Shown here piece by piece: positions 24,629 through 34,799 of a stretch of 64,000 bases of DNA (its first letter is position 1; each line of letters opens with the position of its first letter). The DNA is from Selaginella tamariscina (Eukaryota > Streptophyta > Lycopodiopsida > Selaginellales > Selaginellaceae): positions 291,224 to 355,223 of the forward strand of contig PUQB01000198.1 of assembly GCA_003024785.1 (NCBI GenBank), read 5' to 3'. Made by a program: the position numbers and the translations under genes. The notes beneath the pieces are model-generated. The model was not told the origin of the DNA. It ran no database searches and was given only the letters and a program-made list of their open reading frames with translations.

Positions 24629-27600
24629 ATGGCTGATTTTGAGCACTTTCAACGCGAGCACCAAATGTTGCTTCATGAGCTGGCCACTTTGCGCCAAGTG
24701 GTCACGATCTTACAAGGCTCCACCATGCGGCACATGCAGCTGCTGATGCATCCCCAAGGCTGCTGCGCAGGCTCTCTCTCAGGCATCGGTGGTTCCTTCT
24801 TCATCAAACTTTTCTCCGGAGCCGAAGATCAGCATGCCAGAGAAGTTCAGTGGCAACCGTGCCGATTTCCAAGATTTCCTGAATCAGATCGGCTCTTGAT
24901 CCGCATGCAACCACGCCGCTACTCGACGAATGCACAAAGGTTGGCCTTTTGGCATCCTTACTAAGTGGATCTCCACGAGCTTGGGTTGCTCCCTTGCTGG
25001 AGCGTGACGACCCATTGATGGAAGACTTTGAAGGTTTCGTGGCTGCCTTTGAAGCCTGCTTTGGAGATCCTGATAAGTACCGTTCTGCATGCACAAAGTT
25101 ACGGAGGCTCACACAAGGATCCAGACCAGCTTCTGTTTATGCATCCGAATTCCAGCAATTGTGCACGAACATTCCATGGGACGAGACTGCATTGATCGAA
25201 CTTTCTGTTTTGGGCTGAGGGACGACGTGAAAGGACCTTCTCCTTACGTTACCGGATGCCCAAACGTTAGCAGAGATCATGCAACAGGCCGTTCGCTGCG
25301 ACAACCGTTTGTTCGAGCGCCGTCAGGAAAAATTCCGTCAGCAGTTCCTGCTAGCCAACCCTGTAGCCGTAGCACATGTTCCTGCGACACCTTCTGGAGC
25401 AGTTCCTATGGAGGTTAACAATTCCAAGCGTGGCCCACTTTCAACTGCTGAGAAGCAACATCGACGGGGTGAGAACTATGCTTGTATTGTGGTGCAGCAG
25501 GACACAAGGTGGGCGGAATGTCCTAATAAAGCCAGGAAGTTCAAGGCGCGTGAAGCGAAGCTGAAGTTCAGTCGAAAAACTTCAATGTCACTTCGTCTAG
25601 GAGCCGCGAAGTTGGATGTAGGTGCAGGCTCCATTGGTGCTACTCATACCATTCCATCACTCAGTTTCCTGTACACATTCGCCTCAATAATCGAGAGCTC
25701 AAGGAGTTTGCCATGTTAGACACTGGTGCAAATGCATGTTTCATGGATGACACCTTTGCAGCTCAGCATGGCATTCCGGTGTGAAGTTGAAGCATGCAAT
25801 TCCTGTAGAGGTGGCCGATGGTCGTTTGATTGCTTCTGGCGCAGTTACCCACGCTCACACCTCTCTCTTGCAATCATGGTGCATTCAACTGTTCGATTTC
25901 TTCAACCTGATCAAGACTCGGTCGACTCCCATCATTTTTGGCATGCCATGGTTCGTTGTTGCAATCTACAGATCGACTGGAGGTCTAGGACGCTCACGTT
26001 TTCCTCTCCAGCAGCCAGGATCAACCCTGTACCTTCCTGCGTGTAGGATACATCCTTGGTGTCTGAGGCAGTACAAGCTACAGGATTGACCGTGCCTGTT
26101 CCTGTACCAGTGTTGAAGACTCCTGCTCGACAGGATTCACCTCATGTCAGTTCCTCAGCACATCCGCAGGCTTTCTCCACTCCTGTAAGTTTGCGGTGTC
26201 CTGTACAGGGTTCTTCCAATCCTGTATCAGTGTCGAAGGTTCCTCCTCAACAGGATCCACCTCCTGTTGGTCCATCAGCAGATTCACAGGCTCTTCTCAC
26301 TCCTGTGCATCCACAGACTTCTGTACAGGATTCTTCCAATCCTGTACACTTGTCAATATCCACATCTATTTTTTCCAATTCTGCTTCTTTTCATTACTCT
26401 GTTTCTATTCCACCCCCCAAGATCCTTCCTCTTTTTCAATCACAGCTCCTTCCTGCTCCTCTCCAAGTTCTTACCACTACATGCATGAACTTACCACTGA
26501 TCCTGCTCCTTTCCACCTTTTTGCCTTTCAAGTCCCCTTCTCCTCCTTCTTCTCTACCATCCAAGTACCACGACTTTAAGGACGTTTTTGACAAGTACAA
26601 GGCTACAGTTCTTCCTGTTCACAGGTTCTACGACTGTTCTATTGATCTTGCAGAAGGAAAGACCCCACCGTTCGGACCGATTTACGCATTGTCACCCACA
26701 GAGTTGGAGGTTCTTCACCAGTACATCGAGGACAACTTGGCATCCGGCTTCATTCGTCACTCAAAGTCCCCTGCAGGAGCGCCAATCTTCTTTGTCAAGA
26801 AGAAGGATGGGAGCTTACGTTTGGTTGTGGACTACAGGGGTTTGAATCAAGCTACCATTCGGAATCGATACCCGTTGCCATTGATCCCGGAACTTCTCGA
26901 TCGGCTGCGAGGAGCAAAGGTGTTCACGAAGATCGACTTACGAGGGGCCTACAACCTTGTACGGATTCGTCCCGGCGATGAGTGGAAGACTGCCTTTCGT
27001 ACAAGGTATGGACACTTCGAGTACATGGTGATGCCTTTCGGCCTTACCAATGCCCCAGCCGTGTTCCAACATATGGTGAACGACATCTTTCGTGACTTCT
27101 TGGACCAGTTTGTGGTGATCTACCTTGACGACATTTTGATTTTCTCCAAGGACTAGGCGGCACATGACAAGCATGTACGGTTGGTTCTACAGCGGCTTCG
27201 TGAGCATGGCTTGTATGCGAAGTTGGAGAAGTGTTTTTTCGATAGGATTCTGTGGAGTTCTTGGGCTACATCATCTCTCCTGCTGGCGTTTCCATGGACA
27301 TGCACAAGGTGAAGACCATCGTGGAGTGGGAGAGGCCTAAGTCTGTACGAGATGTACAATGTTTCCTTGGCTTTGCAAACTTCTACAGGCGTTCATACAG
27401 GACTTCTCCAAGCGTGTACTTCCACTCACGGAACTCACCAAGCGCACAGAGGTTTTCTCTTGGTCCGACAAGGCGGAACATGCATTCACAACACTCAAGG
27501 ACACCTTCACGACAGCTCCGATTTAGCACATCCTGATCCTTCTCGTCCTTTCTTCGTTGAAGCAGATGCCTCGGATTTTTGTAGTAGGATCCGTCCTATC

Positions 27601-29501
27601 GCAAGTTGGAGAGGACAAGTTGCTTCATTCCTGTCGACGGAGATCAATTACGAGATTCATGACAAGGAACTCAAGGCCATTGTGGATTCGTTTGAGGAGT
27701 GGCGGCATTTCCTGGAAGGTGCTGCACATCCTGTACAAGTTCTTACGGATCACAAGAACCTGGAGTACTTTCGAACGGCTCGAGTTCTCAGTCGGCGACA
27801 GGCTAGGTGGGCGGAGTTCCTATCACGTTTTGACTTCGTCATCGTCTACAGGCCCGGTTTTTCGGAATGGCAAGGCGGACGCATTGTCTAGGCGCTCCTA
27901 CCTTGCACCAAGCCCGGGCGATCCTGCATTTGACTGTCAAAGGCAAGTGTTGTTGGGTCCTGATCGATTCCGGCTTGCGGCACTGCAGGTCCATCAGGCT
28001 CTAGCAAATTCAACTCTCCTACAAGACGTCCGTTCGCAGTTGGCTACAGACGACTTGGCAAAGAATGTGTTCTCACACATTCATCCTGACGTTGCAAGTT
28101 CCTCTTCCTCCAGTTCCCATCCAGACTACAACCTGTTCACCATACAGGATGGACTCCTGTACCGGGAAGGTCTCCTGTACGTTCCTGTTGGTGTTTGCAG
28201 GACTCGTGTGGTACAGGATTGTCATGATACTCCGGCTACAGGACATTTTGGTGTGGCCAAGACAGTTGAGTTGGTGACTCGCAACTATTGGTGGCCTGGG
28301 TTGCGAGGTTTTGTGGAGAGGTTTGTACGGAGTTGTGAACCTGCAACAGGTCGAAGATGCCTCGTCATGCACCTTCTGGTCTTCTTCGTCCTCTTCCTGT
28401 TCCTTCTACTCCTTGGAGATCCATTTTTATGGATTTCCTCACAGATCTTCCTCCTTCTCGTGGATTCGATGCAGTTCTTGTGGTGGTTGACCGTTTCACC
28501 AAGCAGGCTCATTTCGTACCCTGCAACAAGACAGCTACAGGTCAGACAACTACCGAGTTGGTGATCCGTGAAGTGTTCCGACATCATGGTCTTCCTGAGA
28601 GCATTGTTTCCGATCGAGGTCCACAATTCATGTCCAAGTTTTGGCGAGAGCTTCTTCGGAGTCTACAGGTTAAAGCGGATCTTTCTTCAGGATATCACCG
28701 CAAACTGATGGACAGTCAGAACGCACAATCCAGACCTTGGAGCAATATCTTTGTTGCTTCATCAATTACCAACAGGATAATTGGTTGGACCTTCTTCCTA
28801 TGGCGGAGTTTGCCTACAACAACTCCATTCACGCATCTACAAGCCAGACACCTTTCTTTGCTCTTACAGGCCACCATCCACGTTTTGACTTTGCTTCTCC
28901 TGCTTCTCCTTCTTCCGCTCCTGCAGTACAGGATCGTCTCAGCATCTTCGTCAGGTACAGGATGATCTCCAGGTTCATCTTCAGCAGGCACAGGAACGGT
29001 ACAAGCATCATGCTGATGCTCACCGTCAGCCGGCACCTGCATACAAGATTGGTGATCTTGTGTGGCTTCTTCGTCGACACATTTGCACCAACATGCCTTC
29101 TTCTAAGTTGGATTTTCAACGATTGGGCCCTTACAGGATCGTGGCGGAGGTAAATCATGTAGCTTTCCGACTCGAGTTACCATCCATGGTGAAACTTCAT
29201 CCTGTGTTTCACACCTCCTTGTTGGAGCCGTATCATCCTTCTCTCTCTTCCTGGTCGTGCTTCTTCTCCTCCCCCTCCTGTGGTCATTGCTGGTGAACCT
29301 GAGTACGAAGTTGCAGCCATCCTTGATTCTCGTCTTCATCGCCGCCAACTTCAATACTTGGTGGATTGGAAAGGTTATTTGCCTACCGATCGCACTTGGG
29401 AACCTGCATCCAACTTACTCCATGCTTCTTCCAAAGTTGCTGCCTTCCATCGGCATTATCCTGCTAAACCAGGTCCTAAGACTCGTGGAACTCGTCCTTA
29501 G
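24629..29501 (+). pseudogene. B1 gag-pol, several frameshifts and a nonsense codon
   Basis: Gag starts at the ATG at 24629 (MADFEHFQREHQML) and runs to about 25610 through several frame breaks. Protease DTGANACFMDD lies near 25720. A Pro/Ser/Val-rich linker (26100-26560) leads to RT ([45 protein letters not shown]). TAG at 27154-27156 replaces a Gln codon that B2 keeps. RNase H, integrase and a chromodomain ([19 protein letters not shown] form in another copy) follow to 29501, again with frame breaks. Confidence 0.85.
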
Positions 29502-29512
29502 GGAGGAGGTGC

Positions 29513-30072
29513 TGTCACAACCCGATGCAGGATACAGGTTTCCGGATACATGATACAGGATGCAGGATTTTGGATACAGGATACGGGTTACAGGATATGC
29601 CTGTAGGATATTCCTACAGGATATACCTATAGGATATTCCTATAGGATATGCCTAGAGGATATGCTATAGGATATGCCTAGAGGATAAGGGACACTATTC
29701 TTAGCTCATGACTAGATTAGACTCATGACTAGATTAGCTTGGAGTTGTGAGCATAAAAGCTCCGACCTAATTGTTGTACAATCAGTTACTATCAACACCA
29801 GTCATTCTACGATATTCTTGTTCCTTGTTCTTGTCTCTTGTTCTTGTCTTGCCTCCTTGCCTCTTGCCTTATCTTGTTCCTGTCCTCCTGGATCCTATCC
29901 GGTTCCTGTCTTGCTCCCGGATCCTATTCTGATCTGTCCTGCTCCTGGATCCGCCTGTTCCTGTTCCTGTTCCTTTCCTAGTTCCTATCCTGCTCTCGGT
30001 CCTGCTCCTGAGTCAAGCCTTCCTGTTCTCGGAATCCTACTCGCTTCCTGGTTCCTAGATCGTGGCTTGACA
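29513..30072 (+). repeat. B1 3' LTR
   Basis: It begins TGTCACAACCCGATGC and ends GGCTTGACA. It differs from the 5' LTR only by scattered substitutions and short indels, mainly in the TCCTG-rich tract. Confidence 0.9.
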
Positions 30073-30077
30073 CTTAT

Positions 30078-30880
30078 CAGTGATCAAGGAACTCATTTCG
30101 TCAACAACGTCATTAAAGTACTTTGCAACGAATATTTGGTAAAACATTACACCTCTACTGCGTATTATCCACAAGGAAACGAACAGGCAGAGGCTACTAA
30201 CAAAATACTGAAGACCGTACTAACCAAGATAGTAAACACTAATCGTAAAAACTGGGATGAAAAACTTCCATCAGCATTATGGGCATACTGTACTACGTAT
30301 AAAGTGACAACAAAGTTTACTCCATTTCAACTTACATACGGATTGGAAGCTATTATGCCTATAGAGTATTCATACCATCATTGCGGATGCCACTCGAATA
30401 CGGCATTGGGGAAGCAGAGCAAATTAAGCAACGACTACTACAACTCGAAAACTTGATGAAAAACGGCAACAAACAGTTTTTAATATACAAGCTATACAAA
30501 TGCGTATTAAGGCATGGCATGATCAATTACGACGAGTACAACAACGACCCTATTCCGAGTCGGAGACATGGTTTGGCATTATCAAGGGAATCTTTGACCG
30601 ATTGGTCATAAATTCAAGTCCAAATGGCATGGACCATATATAATTACCGACATACAAAATAACAACACTGTCACATTGATAGATGCTACAACACGGGTTA
30701 TACTTACGACGAATACGAATCACATACGGAAATATACAACTAAAAGCCAGAGGAAGATCTCGACAATGACCTGGAATACGAACGGCATATACGACGGACA
30801 CAGAAATATCTGTATTAATAGTAACACGGAATACGATCAAAACCGTAACTCGGAACAAGACAAGGAAAAAATATGTGGCT
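30078..30880 (+). pseudogene. Element A integrase, 3' part
   Basis: The reading resumes after B1 with LISDQGTHFVNNV, YYPQGNEQAEATNKI (catalytic Glu) and LTYGLEAIMP. A C-terminal GPY-type motif (KWHGPYIITDI) lies near 30630. Frame breaks occur at about 30385 and 30580. Sequence to about 31370 is open in places but unrecognised. Confidence 0.8.
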
Positions 30881-31379
30881 AAGCTGGAGAGTGGACGTCA
30901 GCAGAATCTTCTCAAAACAATCGACAGCATAACTCACACGAGTGAATGACAGAATCCAAGAAAGCGACAAGTCCGAGGAATGCAAAATCTAATGATGAGA
31001 TATTTCCTATCAAATCTATCGAAAACCAAGGAAATTACACACGTAACCAATCTGATTTTGACACATGGACAGCTGCACAGAAACTGACAGACCATAAATT
31101 CCCGGACTATAAGTTAAGGGTACTCGTCCGCTGCCAGCACTCATTAGGGTTTCAAAAGTCTTCCTTAGTTTCTTCCTCCCCATCTTCGAATTTTTCTTCT
31201 CTTTCTTCCTTTATTTCAAGGGCGCATATGGAATCCATGATGAGTATACAGATACCACAAGCACTTCGGCAACAGGGGTCAATGCGGAGTCCCAATCGGA
31301 GTCGGCGGTTTGAATTCCACTTGCGCCAGTGCTTTATCGGATTGTTCGTCCGGCACCAACACTGATTTGTTAACCGTGA

Positions 31380-31603
31380 TTTGTCTATTTATACCCGTGC
31401 TCTAGATCCCGTACTAGTAGTTAATCATAACTACCTCCTAGCCTTATCCATTCAGTTACTGTAACTCCTTATCCAAAATGCCGTACTCCGCTGATATCAA
31501 TATTGCGGTGATGACCCGTATTGCGGTATTGCGTTAGTAACTCGTACTCCAATATATCCTTCCCACTCTCAGTTTTCCACAATATATATTGTTTTTGATT
31601 TTT
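31380..31603 (-). repeat. Inverted fragment of the element A LTR
   Basis: It is the reverse complement of the LTR part that runs from the ATATATATTGTGGAAA block to the TATAAATAGAC box. It sits between integrase and the extra ORF. GCACCAACACT occurs on both sides, near 31351 and 31608. Confidence 0.85.
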
Positions 31604-31634
31604 TTAGCACCAACACTAACACATACATACACGA

Positions 31635-33093
31635 ATGGATCCAAAGAATGCAACTGGGCGTTATTTTGAAACATTCGTGCACAAACGATTGGATCAACAA
31701 GGTGAACACTTGGTCGACCAGGCGATCAAGGCATATCTCCCACAATATAAGGCTTTACAACTACAGGGTGGCGCATTTGCGTTTACAAGTAAGCTCATTC
31801 AGGATGTTTTTCAATTTCCAGAACCAAACATCTCTTATGATCCGATTCCTCAAGTCCTCACATATGTTCATCATTACACCGATAATATGGACAAGTTTCG
31901 GCAAAAGCAGAAGACGGCAAATGCGGCACCAACATCGATCCTTCGCGAACCGCACAAGGGATGTATTAAAGCTATTACAACTGCGTTTGCTTTCCGCAAG
32001 ACGCCAGCAGATTCAACAAGGAGATCGGGTATGTCTATCACCAATCTGAGCAGGGACAGAAACCGGATTGGGGGACTAGTCGTAGTAAGGCTACTATGGG
32101 AGTTGAACACATTGCACAACCCGAAAAGCAACGATAAGGAGACGACGGTATTTCCAGTGCTTCATCATATTCTCACAACTCTCAACATTACGTATGCAGA
32201 TTTAGCACCAACAGGTACACCGGTACTCACATCGAGGATAGGCTTTTGGTTAGGTCTAACGAATCAATATCCTGATAATGTGTTCGACGTCCGTAATTTG
32301 GATGCGCCACTACCAACTAAGACAAAGAAGCGACCACGTACGCAATCGAAGAAGCTAGAGGAGCCGCAGACAAAGGACCCCGAAATCATAATCCAGTTTC
32401 TAGACGAGGATGAAGGCGATGATCAAGTATTGCAACGGAGACCATTACCATGAGGAGACCAGCGGAGAATGCAAAATAAGCCTACAGCATCAACTTCTGT
32501 ACCACATACAACGGACGATGGCATAGTACTACCAGACCGCAATACGACCACAGGACCGACTTCCACACAACCCATGGAGTATGAGGATTCTGTGCCATTC
32601 AACAATACAGGTCCTCTAGTAGTTCCATCACCACCATCGGTGCAACATCAAAGTATGGCAGGTACATCTACTCATATAATACCACCCCAGGTAGAACCTC
32701 CAGCACAACATGTACGGGAGTCAACAGTACAACACTTAGGACAAGAACCGGATTCGGCAGAAACGACACTTGGACCATCTGCCAAGAACAACAACATTTA
32801 CAATAAAGAGCAGCACCCGCAACAGCCCTATTCACCGATACAACAGATGGGTCATCACGCTTCGGATCGACATGAGCGCGACATCTCGAGGAGTTCGAAG
32901 CGCACTCGTGACCAGACAGCTTCACTCGGACTCCCACCACAAGACCCCACAGGATACGACTGTTGAAGGTCAGCTCTCTCATCTTCGCAGTGTATTTGAT
33001 GGTATTACGCAGCAGATAGCACTTCAATGTGTAGAGGCTACTTTCAGTTAGCAGCTTCATGACCGTTGCAACACGCTCGACAAGCAGTACTTG
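31635..33093 (+). pseudogene. Element A extra ORF downstream of integrase (5' part), function unknown
   Basis: Same strand as gag-pol. From MDPKNATGRYFETFVHKRLD the frame is open for 272 codons. A single TGA (32451-32453, possibly from CGA) interrupts it, and the same frame then continues to 32966 with a Gln/Pro/Ser/Thr-rich stretch. After one frameshift it runs SHLRSVFDGITQQ...DKQYL to the B2 insertion point, and it resumes at 39457. The first 100 residues have a globular-looking segment (AFAFTSKLIQDVFQFPEP). A basic KTKKRPRTQSKK at about residue 235 could be a nuclear signal. I do not recognise the family. Extra ORFs in this position are known in Tat-like plant retrotransposons. Confidence 0.6.
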
Positions 33094-33728
33094 TGTCACG
33101 ACCCGATACAGAATACAGGATTCCGGATACAGGACATGGGTTGCAGGACTTTCCTACAGGATTCCGGATACAGGATATGGGTTGCAGGACTTTCCTACAG
33201 GATATTCCTACCAGGATTCCGGACACAGGATTCGGTTGCAGGATATTCCTACAGGATATGCCACAGGATATGCCTAGAGGATAAGGGACATGTGGACTCA
33301 TCTTAGCCTCTGCATGCATGCAATCACTTTTGCATGCATGCAACCACTTTTAGCACTCATGCCTAGATTAGCTCTTGGAGTTGTGAGCATAAAAGCTCCG
33401 ACCTAATTGTTGTACAATCAGTTACTATCAACACCAGTCTTACTACGATCAATCTCGTCTTGTCTTGTTCTTGTCTTGTTTCCTGTCCTGTTCCTGTCTC
33501 GCTCCTGTTCCTGTCCTGCTCCGGATCCTGTCCTGTTCCTGTCTTTTCCTGGATCTTGTCCTGCGCTTTCCTGTCTTGCTCCCGGATCCTATCCTGATCC
33601 TGTCTTGCTCCTAGATCCGTCCTGTTCCTATTCCTAGTTCCTGTCCTGCTCTCGGTCCTGTTCCTGAGTCAAGCCTTCCTGTCCTTGGAATCCTGTTCTC
33701 TTCCTGGTTCCTGGATCGTGGCTTGACA
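33094..33728 (+). repeat. B2 5' LTR
   Basis: TGTCACGACCCGATAC...GGCTTGACA. The TATA-like CATAAAAG lies near 33388. AGTTACTATCAA at 33420-33431 is the exact complement of TTGATAGTAACT at 33731-33742, just after the LTR. U3 also contains a duplicated TGCATGCATGCAA(T/C)CACTTTT. Confidence 0.92.
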
Positions 33729-33730
33729 GT

Positions 33731-33742
33731 TTGATAGTAACT
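33731..33742 (+). promoter_or_regulatory. B2 self-complementary primer-binding site
   Basis: TTGATAGTAACT starts 2 nt after the 5' LTR and pairs perfectly with LTR bases 33420-33431. Confidence 0.7.
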
Positions 33743-33819
33743 CTTCATAGTTCTCCGTTTTCCAGCTACCTTTTTCTTGATTCTTTTCCTTCATTTTCCT
33801 CCTTTTTCTTTCCTAGATC

Positions 33820-34799
33820 ATGGCTGATTTTGAGCGCTTTCAACGCGAGCACCAAATGTTCTTCTTCATGAGCTGGCCACTTTGCGCCAAGTGGTCACCG
33901 ACCTGCAAGGTTCCACCACTGCGGCACATGCAGCTGCTGATGCATCCTCCAAGGCTGCTGCGCAGGCTCTCTCCCAGGCATCGGTGGTTCCCTCTTCATC
34001 AAACTTTTCTTCGGAGCCGAAGGTTAGCATGCCAGAGAAGTTCAGTGGCAATCGTGCCGATTTCCAAGGTTTCCTGAATCAGATCCGGCTCTTGATCCGT
34101 ATGCAACCACGGCGCTACTCGACTGATGCTCAAAAGGTGGGTCTTTTGGCATCCTTACTAAGTGGATCTCCACGGGCTTGGGTTGCCCCCTTGCTGGAGC
34201 GTGACGATCCATTGATGGAAGACTTTGAAGGTTTCGTGGCTGCCTTTGAAGCCTGTTTTGGAGATCCTGATAAGTACCGTTCTGCATGCACGAAGTTACG
34301 GAAGCTCACTCAAGGATCCCGACCAGCTTCCGTCTATGCATCCGAATTTCAGCAACTTTGCACGAACATTCCATGGGACGAGACTGCATTGATCGAACAC
34401 TTCCGTTTTGGGTTGAGGGACGACGTGAAGGACCTTCTCCTTACGTTACCGGATGCCCAAACATTAGCGGAGATCATGCAACAAGCTGTTCGTTGCGACA
34501 ACCGTTTGTTCGAGCGTCGTCAGGAAAGATCCCGTCAGCAGTTCCTGCAAACCAATCCTGCAGCTGTGGTACATGTTCCTGCACCACCTTCTGGAGTAGT
34601 TCCTATGGAGGTTGAGAAATCCAAGCGTGGCTCTCTTTCCGCTGCTGAGAAGCAACGTCGTCGCAGTGAGAACCTGTGCTTGTATTGTGGTGGAGCAGGA
34701 CACAAGGTGGCAGATTGTCCTATTAAAGCCAGGAACTTCAAGACGCGTGAAGTTGAAGCTGAAGTTCAGTCGGAAAACTCCAATGTCCACTTCGTCTAG
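33820..34799 (+). pseudogene. B2 gag (one frame break near the start)
   Basis: The ATG at 33820 gives MADFERFQREHQM, then a 2-nt excess near 33860 compared with B1. The frame is open from about 33882 to TAG at 34799. Domains: a short coiled segment, an Ala-rich stretch, the capsid-like retrotransposon gag domain (MPEKFSGNRADFQGFLNQIR ... GSRPASVYASEFQQL ... FRFGLRDDVKDLL), and one zinc knuckle CLYCGGAGHKVADC. Pol begins in the -1 frame over the stop. Confidence 0.88.

Larger units (their letters stand above)
23960..30077 (+). mobile_element. Element B1: chromodomain Ty3/gypsy (Tcn1-like chromovirus), nested in element A integrase
   Basis: The element proper is 23965-30072, TGTCAC...TTGACA, flanked by a perfect 5-bp duplication CTTAT (23960-23964 and 30073-30077). 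LTRs are 23965-24522 and 29513-30072, with a polypurine GGGAGGAGG just before the 3' LTR. Removing it restores the integrase reading FGTPMELI-SDQGTHF in element A, which fixes both insertion point and orientation. The LTRs are nearly alike, so insertion was recent. Confidence 0.93.

Noticed and set aside
23965..30072. B1 as a separate gene cluster or virus
   Set aside because: LTRs, target duplication and gag-pol order show a retrotransposon; no envelope-like ORF.
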